8,816 bases of DNA from DATIJJ01 sp039936115 (lineage in GTDB: Bacteria; Pseudomonadota; Gammaproteobacteria; DSM-16500): the NCBI GenBank assembly GCA_039936115.1, contig JBDTIZ010000120.1, positions 1-8,816 on the forward strand, in the 5' to 3' direction. Each line of letters begins with the position of its first letter. Positions within the stretch are counted from its first letter, which is position 1. Made by a program: the position numbers and the translations under genes. The notes under the pieces were generated by a model. The model was not told the DNA's origin. It made no database searches and was given only the letters and a program-made list of their open reading frames with translations. Below are positions 1 through 7,011 of the stretch, piece by piece.

Positions 1-137
1 TTGCGAGCGCGAGCGAAGCAACCCAGGTTTTATTGTCACTCGCATAGCATAGGAAAGCATAAAATCTAACTTTCAATTTAGATTTATGTACTTGTTAAGG
101 GGCAATAAAACCTGGGTTGCTTCGCTCGCGCTCGCAA
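1..137. repeat. Long perfect inverted repeat (35-bp arms), MITE- or REP-like
   Basis: Positions 1-35 are the exact reverse complement of 103-137, a 35-bp perfect inverted repeat around a 67-bp AT-rich centre. The centre holds a smaller perfect 8-bp stem (62-69 with 78-85). The arms are GC-rich near the outer ends and contain a GCGAGCG-type core. The left arm starts at the first base of the window, so the element may extend further left. To the right, 136-144 and 173-181 are direct copies of AATGACAGC, flanking a GC-rich stretch with a short CCGC/GCGG stem (158-161 with 166-169). No open reading frame is present, so it is either a non-coding dispersed repeat or the folded pair of two oppositely oriented copies of one repeat unit. 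From memory, this resembles the short dispersed palindromic repeats common in host-associated bacteria; the family was not verified. Confidence 0.85.
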
Positions 138-219
138 TGACAGCGGACTGGAGGTAGCCGCGAAGGCGGAGGAATGACAGCATAATCGGATATTTCACTC
201 AATAGTCATCTCCTCTCCT

Positions 220-252
220 CTTAAGATTCTTTTAAGCTTAATCCTGTATGAT
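220..252 (+). promoter_or_regulatory. Candidate PmrA/PhoP-type box and -10 of the ankyrin gene
   Basis: Two half-sites, CTTAAG (220-225) and TTTAAG (231-236), are separated by five bases. This fits the YTTAAK-N5-YTTAAK direct repeat known for PmrA boxes; the related PhoP box has the same 11-bp period. Ten bases after the second half-site lies TATGAT (247-252), a good -10, and there is no good -35. An operator replacing the -35 at this distance is the usual arrangement for activation by OmpR-family regulators. In Legionella and Coxiella, PmrA activates Dot/Icm components and effectors. The regulator itself is not in the window. The rest of the leader (182-219 and 253-298) shows nothing else that I can name. 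Confidence 0.5.
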
Positions 253-309
253 TATCACAATCCAAACGAGTGAATAATTACTAACAAAATCAAACTATAA
301 GAGAACATC

Positions 310-3300
310 ATGTCACATTCTCATACTACTTTACCTTTACCGACTCCTTCAGATACCCAAGAACTTAAAGTCGAGAACACAGCTGATAAACTTGATGGAG
401 TTGATAAAACTGATAAAACCGATGAGGCTAATAAAGCCAATACTCAAACAAATCAGATTGATTTAATCCTTCAAAATATTTACCGAAAGTTAGCGATTAA
501 TAGTAATGATACCGACATTCCACTTGGTATCACCGCGCTCGAGAATCGAGGTGCTACCATTGATACCCCTTTTCAAACTGGGCCAGCGCAAGGTTATAGC
601 CTGCTGCAATTATCAATTACCAATGATAAAGAAAATGTACTTAGAAAACTTGTTGAATATGGTGCGAGTGTGGATGCTCCATTCTTGTCAGGAAAATACC
701 AAGGATATAGACCGCTTCATCTTGCAATAGAGTATGGTCATGAGCATCTAGTCAAAGTCTTGATCGACCTTAAAGCGAATATCAATCTTCTAGATACTAC
801 TAATAATAGTAGAGCAATGCCTCCTATTATTAAGGCAATCAAATTAAATCGTATAGCTTGCGTCAAATATCTTGTGGATGCAGGAATTGATCCGCGTGCT
901 CCAGTTACTGATGGCTATTTTAAAGGCGCAACACCTTTATGTATAAGTGCGTCAAATGGCATTCTACCGATTGTCGAGTATTTATTCACGAAGGGTGCAA
1001 GAGAAGAGGATATTAATACATCCGCGCAAGAGGGTGTAATTAAAGGTAGTACACCTCTTTTTCTGGCTGTTAGAGCCGGACATATGGAGATAACTCGATT
1101 TCTTGTTAACCATGGAGGAAATCTGAATAGCCCCTGTTTCGAAGGCAGCTTTGAAGGTTCTTATCCATTACATGCGGAAATAGAACGAAAAAATTATGCA
1201 TCATTCCAAGCCTTGGTAGCGCTTGAACCTAAGCTCGATATTGTCCCGGCCAACGGCAAATATAAGGGATTCAATGTTTTATGTTTTGCTGTTCGCATGT
1301 TTTGTGAACGCGCAATGACTTTGCCTGATGCTCCTAAAAGTGGAAGCACTGCCAGTGTGTTCAGACAATTCTTACTAAAAGTCGCACCTACTGATAAACA
1401 TCTAATTGAGATCGATAAAATAATCAAACATCTCGTCGGATCTCATCCTTCAATGGGTATTGACGCACCGATGACTTCAGGAATACATGCTGGTCTAACA
1501 CCAGTGCTTGTGGCTGCTCATGAAAATAATCCCGTAGACATAATAATATTAACTGCTTTATATGGCGCAGATCTAAACGGTCTCATTGCTTCTGAAAAAT
1601 GGAAAGGTTTTACACCTTTGCTTGTCGCTCTCTTTAGCGAAACACGTGTGCTTGCAACGCTTATAGCTTGTGGCGCAAATGTCAATGCAACTTATCGTCA
1701 GCAGAACGGGAATACTATACCAATAATTGAATATCCGGCGAAGATGGGAATGATTCCACAACTAAACGCTCTACATAAAGGTGGGGCTGAAATAACTGAC
1801 GAAATTATTTATTCAGCTGTTTTTACTGGGCAAACCCAAGTATTGCAATTACTGTTAGAGTGGACTAAGAGCAAAGGTAATATAAATACACTGAGAACAT
1901 CAGATCAGTATCCTGGCTATAAAGGATTATCACTTCTTTATGTCGCGGCTAAGAATAATTGGGTAGATGGCGTTAAATCTTTGTTAGCGTGTGGAGCAGA
2001 TGTTAATGCGGTTACCAATAAGTGTGAAGAGGGTGTCCATAAGGCGTATCCTTTGTATATAGCCGCTCTTCTTGGGCATGCTGAGATTGTAGGTCTTTTA
2101 TTGGCACAACCAGATATCATTCTACACATCAACCCAGAACACTCCAGGTCACCATTGGATGCTGCTACGCTTAAAGGTCATCATGCTATTGTAAAGCAAC
2201 TTAATACCGCACTCATTAAACAAAAAGTAAAACAATTAGAGTTAATACAAAGCACGCAACCAAAAGATAAGAAAGCACCTGAATCAAAAACCTTGTTGCC
2301 AGATTCTAAAGAACAGATATTTGAAACAGATAAAAATGCACAACGCATTAGTGATAAAGCAAAGAAAAAACAGGCGAAAAAAGCAAGACAAGCACAGTCT
2401 CAAGACAATAAAATTGAAAATACAAAGCTTGTATTGTCAAAAATAAAAAATAACATTACTAAATTAGTTGAGTCGATTTCTACGTTCCTGAATGATATGA
2501 CGGATAGAAATTTCAGCAATAATGAAGAAAAAGTTGTTGAGTTTAAAGCGACTAAAACACAATTTAATACCGAAAAAACAACTTTAAAAGATCAATATGA
2601 AAATCATATACCAGAAGCAGATGAAACAAACGAGGAAGCATATTTAACAAAGTTGTTAGATAAGCTTAATGAATTAAAGACAAAGATAATTTCCTATCAA
2701 GGTAAGTTGTATGATTTTGTAAAAGAATTAGAAGAAACGAAGAGAAAACAACGCAATCCTGATATTAAAAAATCTGGAACAGCAAAAAAAATACAAACTG
2801 AACGCATAGCAGATCACTTAAGACAGCGTCAAGAAGAACGCGAAAAAACGAAACGTGAGGCAGAAGAACAAAAGAAAGAACTTAAACGTGTATCCCAAAT
2901 CAGAAGAGATCAAGTACAAAAAGCCGCGGCTCAAGTCAAACAAGCGGTAACTGTGGTGGAAGAGTCAAAAAATACTGAAGTCGATACATCCACTGCAACG
3001 CCTCGAAAACTATCCGGTACTCGACGTGCGTCTCAGATAACTATTGAGGTAAAAGAAACGCGTTCGAATAAACAAAATTTAAGTCTGAGACAACGTATCG
3101 GCATCATGATAGAACATCTCATCAATATGCATGGGATATTAAGTTATTATGTTGCAAACGAGAAACCAGCTGATAAGAATTATGATAATACATTGCTGAG
3201 TGCATTGATTTATAATTTTATTCGTTACGCTGAAGCCACAAAAAGAATTATCAAAAGTGTCGATGATCCTAGTGGTAAATTAAACAGTCAAATCCTCGAT

Positions 3301-5574
3301 AATTTTCGTAACATGCTTATGCATAATGATATTTTTCAAATCAACCCAGAAGTTGTTATCGAGACCGCTAAGCAATTTTGCGAACATATACCGACTTTGC
3401 TGCGTCAACTAAGAAAACATAATTTGACTGAATCTCCTCTATCGACAGCACAGCTTGAACAGTTAAACTTAGTTTTTGGAGTCCAGGAAGATCAACAAAG
3501 CTTTGCATTTTTTCAGCTAGAATCTACCCCTTTATTTAGACTATTAGAAGCTTGTCATGTGGATGACTATGCAGACGGTGTTTTGGAATACACATTAATT
3601 AAAATCATCGCAGATAGAATTATTCCGCTTGTCAAAAATATTCAGCAAGACCGTAATAAAGTTCCTCAAGGAAATCAAACGGAAAGTAAAGTTGAAATAG
3701 AAAACAAATTGTCAGATTTCCAATTGCACGCATTAAAAATGCTATTCACGTTTTGTGGTGAACTTGTTTTGCAACATGAATGCAAAAAAAGGATTAAAGC
3801 GATCAAGAAATCCAGATTAAATTATGAAAATTTCGATAATATCATTAAGATTTATGAATTCATTTCGTATTGTAATAAGAATATCAGAAATAAAGTAGGA
3901 CATAGGTTTCCTGATTGTGATAGTGAAGCTATCGCAGAAGCTTATAAGCGAATGAATAAAATTGACATTACTCCAGCGCAGTTGACAAAAAAAACAAGAA
4001 TACCCATTTTAGTACCAAGATCTACGGCTGTTCTATCGGAAAATGTGTGGGGTGATGAGCTGCCTACACCAACTACGACACAAATCAATGATGAAGTGAA
4101 AGATGATGGTAGGCAAACTTTAAGTGTTAAACCGCTAGATAAGGAACCTAGCGCTGAAGAATTCATTGCTACAATGTTTGGTGGAGTCGTTGAACCAACT
4201 GCTATCGCAGAACCACGAGTGCCTGAATCAGCAGCACCGGAAATAATAATTCCTACCATTTTACAACAACCTGTTCTGACTAATACTAATAGTAGCATTC
4301 AAGAAAGAAGTGCTGACAGTGTTGTTGGAATAAATCAGGAAATTAAACAAAGCAGTGAATTACTTCCTGCGTTCAACGATTTAATGGCAATCACACAGGT
4401 GTCACCGGCAGTTCCAGAACGTTTAGCAACGGATTTTCTAGTAGTCCCCGAGAATCCACTTCGCTATTTAGTTACCATCGGTGTTAATCCAGTTAAAAGA
4501 TATTACAGCTCTGCACACGATGAACTTTTAAATTTACAATTAAAACTAGATACAAACACACGCGATTATTGTTCTCGTATTTTATTTGTTCCGAATCCGG
4601 AAAAAAGACTTGTATATGAGATTCGAATGGGTAAAGACATCTATACTTACATGAACACAGAGCCAGATATAGGGGGCGAACAATTTGTAGAAAAAATAGC
4701 CCAAGACTTATTGAGTAAATTGCGGAAAACAGAAAAATATTTTCCATATTTTTTAAAAACAGTGAATCATGGCGCAGATTATTTGATATTAAAACAATTA
4801 CTTTGTAAAGATGGTATAGATAGATTTGACGTATCGTATACTTATAATCCTCACGGTACACTTACAGGTGAGCGATCCACAATAAAATGCACTTTAATGA
4901 TTTACGGCCAAGTGTTGGGTGAAGCTATCGTTGTGAATCAAGACAATGACAGTAGACATAAAGCAAAAGCGGCGGCCGCTAAAAATGCTATAACCATAAT
5001 TCAATCTTGTATTAATCGTGTGACGTTTGAAGATTATACGAAAAACTATCGACGTTTGTTTGACTCTTGTCATCCATCATTAATGCATCTAAACAAACAA
5101 AATGATATCACTGGAGAACAAAAAACTTCTTTGCCTATTCCTCATCGCGATACAGAATTAAATTCTAATTCTGCTTCAAGAGGCGCGCAGTTTTTTACTA
5201 GACCGCAATCTCAAAGACAATTATGGCAGCCGAGTCGCCCTAGACATCCGAGTGTAAACTTAGCTGCAAACCCGAGTTTGTCTCTTATGCCTGCAACAGC
5301 ACAACATTCAGCACTGACTCCTGCGCAGGCTAGTGCTTTATCTATTTATGCAGCATCTCAAAGTGTCGCCCCATCAATACAGATTATCGAGCAGGCTATA
5401 ACTCTAAACCCAGTCTACGTTCAGGTAGGGGCATTGCAGGATTCAAACGGTACAAGTCTCTTATTTTTTCAACCGCTACAAGTAACTTACGTGCAGCCTA
5501 CCTATTCACAACTTAGCCAAACACTACCAAGTTCAAGTTTGGTTTTAAGCAATATGAGGCATGGTTCGTCATGA
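310..5574 (+). CDS. Giant ankyrin-repeat protein with tandem HEPN-like and dsRNA-binding domains
   Basis: This is a 1754-residue protein with no signal peptide or membrane segment visible. ATG 310 follows a modest AAGAG Shine-Dalgarno six bases upstream. Domains in order: a charged low-complexity N-terminus (1-55); about 14 ankyrin repeats (about 70-637), many with a lengthened hairpin of the form G-x-aromatic-x-G-x-x-P-L; a Lys/Glu/Gln-rich, probably coiled-coil stalk (about 638-915, densest at 830-890); a HepT/DUF86-like helical domain (about 924-1037) with R1000-N-x3-H1005; a second helical domain (about 1075-1216) with R1193-N-x3-H1198; a Pro/Thr-rich linker (1217-1379); a possible degenerate dsRBD (about 1380-1473); a clearer dsRBD (about 1488-1566) ending in an S1548-R-H-K-A-K1553 helix; and a disordered Pro/Ser/Gln/Ala-rich tail (1570-1754). 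In HEPN ribonucleases the R-x4-6-H pair is catalytic, and N after R is typical. Ankyrins usually bind protein. I infer an RNA-cleaving or RNA-binding effector, or an RNA-sensing defence protein. It is monocistronic and convergent with rhlE. The ankyrin call is near certain, HEPN and dsRBD are probable, and the biological role is unproven. Confidence 0.93.
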   Translation: MSHSHTTLPLPTPSDTQELKVENTADKLDGVDKTDKTDEANKANTQTNQIDLILQNIYRKLAINSNDTDIPLGITALENRGATIDTPFQTGPAQGYSLLQLSITNDKENVLRKLVEYGASVDAPFLSGKYQGYRPLHLAIEYGHEHLVKVLIDLKANINLLDTTNNSRAMPPIIKAIKLNRIACVKYLVDAGIDPRAPVTDGYFKGATPLCISASNGILPIVEYLFTKGAREEDINTSAQEGVIKGSTPLFLAVRAGHMEITRFLVNHGGNLNSPCFEGSFEGSYPLHAEIERKNYASFQALVALEPKLDIVPANGKYKGFNVLCFAVRMFCERAMTLPDAPKSGSTASVFRQFLLKVAPTDKHLIEIDKIIKHLVGSHPSMGIDAPMTSGIHAGLTPVLVAAHENNPVDIIILTALYGADLNGLIASEKWKGFTPLLVALFSETRVLATLIACGANVNATYRQQNGNTIPIIEYPAKMGMIPQLNALHKGGAEITDEIIYSAVFTGQTQVLQLLLEWTKSKGNINTLRTSDQYPGYKGLSLLYVAAKNNWVDGVKSLLACGADVNAVTNKCEEGVHKAYPLYIAALLGHAEIVGLLLAQPDIILHINPEHSRSPLDAATLKGHHAIVKQLNTALIKQKVKQLELIQSTQPKDKKAPESKTLLPDSKEQIFETDKNAQRISDKAKKKQAKKARQAQSQDNKIENTKLVLSKIKNNITKLVESISTFLNDMTDRNFSNNEEKVVEFKATKTQFNTEKTTLKDQYENHIPEADETNEEAYLTKLLDKLNELKTKIISYQGKLYDFVKELEETKRKQRNPDIKKSGTAKKIQTERIADHLRQRQEEREKTKREAEEQKKELKRVSQIRRDQVQKAAAQVKQAVTVVEESKNTEVDTSTATPRKLSGTRRASQITIEVKETRSNKQNLSLRQRIGIMIEHLINMHGILSYYVANEKPADKNYDNTLLSALIYNFIRYAEATKRIIKSVDDPSGKLNSQILDNFRNMLMHNDIFQINPEVVIETAKQFCEHIPTLLRQLRKHNLTESPLSTAQLEQLNLVFGVQEDQQSFAFFQLESTPLFRLLEACHVDDYADGVLEYTLIKIIADRIIPLVKNIQQDRNKVPQGNQTESKVEIENKLSDFQLHALKMLFTFCGELVLQHECKKRIKAIKKSRLNYENFDNIIKIYEFISYCNKNIRNKVGHRFPDCDSEAIAEAYKRMNKIDITPAQLTKKTRIPILVPRSTAVLSENVWGDELPTPTTTQINDEVKDDGRQTLSVKPLDKEPSAEEFIATMFGGVVEPTAIAEPRVPESAAPEIIIPTILQQPVLTNTNSSIQERSADSVVGINQEIKQSSELLPAFNDLMAITQVSPAVPERLATDFLVVPENPLRYLVTIGVNPVKRYYSSAHDELLNLQLKLDTNTRDYCSRILFVPNPEKRLVYEIRMGKDIYTYMNTEPDIGGEQFVEKIAQDLLSKLRKTEKYFPYFLKTVNHGADYLILKQLLCKDGIDRFDVSYTYNPHGTLTGERSTIKCTLMIYGQVLGEAIVVNQDNDSRHKAKAAAAKNAITIIQSCINRVTFEDYTKNYRRLFDSCHPSLMHLNKQNDITGEQKTSLPIPHRDTELNSNSASRGAQFFTRPQSQRQLWQPSRPRHPSVNLAANPSLSLMPATAQHSALTPAQASALSIYAASQSVAPSIQIIEQAITLNPVYVQVGALQDSNGTSLLFFQPLQVTYVQPTYSQLSQTLPSSSLVLSNMRHGSS

Positions 5575-5592
5575 CAGCTTTGGTCATTTAAG

Positions 5593-5643
5593 GCCGTCAC
5601 CCCGCACTTGTTGCGGGGTGACACAATGTGTGCGGATGACGGC
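5593..5643. repeat. GC-rich palindromic element between convergent genes
   Basis: A perfect 11-bp stem (5596-5606 with 5612-5622) closes a 5-base loop. An overlapping outer pair, GCCGTCA (5593-5599) and TGACGGC (5637-5643), could form an alternative larger stem. It lies between the stop of the ankyrin gene (5574) and the stop of rhlE (5662), a usual place for REP-type elements. The sequence is much more GC-rich than its surroundings. No T-run follows on either strand, so it is not a classical intrinsic terminator, although the hairpin could still protect 3' ends or weakly separate the two transcripts. Confidence 0.7.
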
Positions 5644-5661
5644 GATCAGTTCAAACAACGT

Positions 5662-6783
5662 TTATCTATAATCAAAATCATCAAGTTTACATTGCTCTAA
5701 TTTTTTACCTAGTACACGCTCAATTTTACGAACTTGTAATGTATCTTCTTGCGTAATCAGAGTGAATGCTTCGCCTAATTTTGCAGCGCGTCCAGTACGT
5801 CCAATGCGATGTATATACGCTTCAACTGTACTTGGCATATCGTAATTAATGACATGTGAAATGCTCGTCACATCAATACCACGAGAGGCAATATCTGTCG
5901 CAACTAAAATTTGTAAAGTACCGTCACGAAAACCTGTCATGGCAGTTTGACGTTTATTTTGGGATAAGTTGCCTTGTAATGATGTCGCGCTAAAACCAGC
6001 TTGTTCAAGTTTCAACGACACTTGTTTTGCAGAACGTTTAGTGCGTGTAAAAACCAAAACAGATTCAATGGGTGTTTTGCGTAAAATTTTAATAAGCAAT
6101 TCACCTTTTAATTTTTGTGCGACGGGAAATAATATTTGATTTACAGAGGTTGCGGGAGCACTGTGACCAATTTCTATAGTAATAGGATCGTGCAGCACTT
6201 CACGTGATAATTCGCGAATTGCGCTTGGCATCGTAGCTGAAAAAAGTAATGTTTGACGTTTTTTAGGTAAGAATCGTAACAGTTTGCGAATCGATGGCAA
6301 AAAGCCCATATCAAACATTTGATCTGCTTCGTCTAACACTAAGGTTTCAACCTGAGTTAACTGGATTGTTTTTTGTTGTAGATGATCGAGCAATCGGCCA
6401 GGGCAAGCAACAACAATTTCAACGCCGCGTTCTAAGGCTTTAATTTGAGTATTAATATTCACTCCGCCATAAAGCGTGACACTGCGAAGTCCAGTGCCTT
6501 GTGCAAATTCGCAAATCGCATCATGAATTTGCTGTGCCAATTCACGCGTAGGCGCAACGATCAATGCGCGTATTTTTCCACGTGGACCTTGCATTAAGCG
6601 GTGTAAAATCGGCAATGCAAACGCGGCTGTTTTTCCAGTCCCGGTCTGTGCCAGTCCCATAACATCTTGACCCAACAGAATAGGCGCAATGCTTTTGGCC
6701 TGAATCGGTGTTGGAGTTTTATAACCTAATGAATGTACATTGGTTTGAATGCGAGGGTGTAAATTGAAAGAATCGAAAGTCAC
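5662..6783 (-). CDS. rhlE: ATP-dependent DEAD-box RNA helicase, RhlE type
   Basis: This is a cytoplasmic ATP-dependent RNA unwinding enzyme; RhlE-group proteins act in ribosome assembly and RNA turnover. All superfamily 2 motifs are intact over 373 residues: Q motif (F3 and GYKTPTPIQ, 20-28), motif I AQTGTGKT (45-52), Ia PTREL (78-82), GG (106-107), PGR (128-130), II DEAD (151-154), III SAT (182-184), IV around VLVFTRT (242-248), V ATDIASRGID (295-304) and VI HRIGRTGR (325-332). The start is GTG at 6783, with AGGA seven bases upstream, and the reading begins at the expected MTFDSF N-terminus. The protein stops shortly after the second RecA-like domain and lacks the long basic tail of many RhlE proteins, so it is a compact version. 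The next gene upstream is over 220 bases away, so it is probably transcribed alone. RhlE is preferred over SrmB, DbpA or DeaD because of the RhlE-like N-terminus and the absence of extra domains. Confidence 0.93.
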   Translation of the reverse strand: MTFDSFNLHPRIQTNVHSLGYKTPTPIQAKSIAPILLGQDVMGLAQTGTGKTAAFALPILHRLMQGPRGKIRALIVAPTRELAQQIHDAICEFAQGTGLRSVTLYGGVNINTQIKALERGVEIVVACPGRLLDHLQQKTIQLTQVETLVLDEADQMFDMGFLPSIRKLLRFLPKKRQTLLFSATMPSAIRELSREVLHDPITIEIGHSAPATSVNQILFPVAQKLKGELLIKILRKTPIESVLVFTRTKRSAKQVSLKLEQAGFSATSLQGNLSQNKRQTAMTGFRDGTLQILVATDIASRGIDVTSISHVINYDMPSTVEAYIHRIGRTGRAAKLGEAFTLITQEDTLQVRKIERVLGKKLEQCKLDDFDYR

Positions 6784-6910
6784 TGAGTTTTCCTGAATGT
6801 GAGTGATAAAGCTAAGTTTTTTCTTAGAATGAGGGTGTAGTTTACCATGTTCAAAAAGAAAACGATATGGTGGTTACGGTACTTTAGTCAGGCTAGACAA
6901 AGGTAAATTA

Positions 6911-6992
6911 TCTTTTGTAGGGGCGAACCTGTGTTCGCCCTGCGGCGCCAGATCGAAGTTAGCAGAGGGCGAACACATAGCCCTACAAAAGA
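6911..6992. repeat. Nested inverted repeat between rhlE and the VOC gene
   Basis: The arm at 6911-6922 pairs perfectly with 6981-6992 (12 bp), and 6930-6941 pairs perfectly with 6966-6977 (12 bp). An internal bulge (6923-6929 against 6978-6980) interrupts the stem, and the loop is 6942-6965. The left arm also contains its own palindrome, GGGCGAAC (6921-6928) with GTTCGCCC (6933-6940), so a simple hairpin and a long stem compete. The TAGGG and GGGCGAAC blocks are GC-rich against an AT-rich background. The A/T-rich outer ends could let it act as a terminator for the VOC gene, which stops at 7012, but it looks more like a dispersed repeat. The rest of this intergenic region (6795-6910 and 6993-7011) holds only a small CTAAG/CTTAG stem at 6812-6827. 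Confidence 0.8.
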
Positions 6993-7011
6993 TTAGAAGC
7001 AATTTTACCAA

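Noticed and set aside
3942..4861. Antisense open frames of 118 and 122 codons inside the ankyrin gene (3942-4298 and 4493-4861)
   Set aside because: They lie opposite a continuous coding frame with recognisable domains, have no domain character, and are expected by chance.
5515..5574. E-block or hydrophobic C-terminal Dot/Icm secretion signal on the ankyrin protein
   Set aside because: The last 20 residues have no glutamate cluster and end in MRHGSS without a hydrophobic residue at -3 or -4. Secretion remains possible but is not supported by this signal.
5593..5643. Bidirectional intrinsic terminator for the two convergent genes
   Set aside because: The stem is strong but no T-run follows it on either strand, so a palindromic repeat is the safer call.
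6812..6827. Stem CTAAG-N6-CTTAG in the rhlE leader as a regulatory RNA element
   Set aside because: Five base pairs around an A/T-only loop are too weak and too likely by chance.
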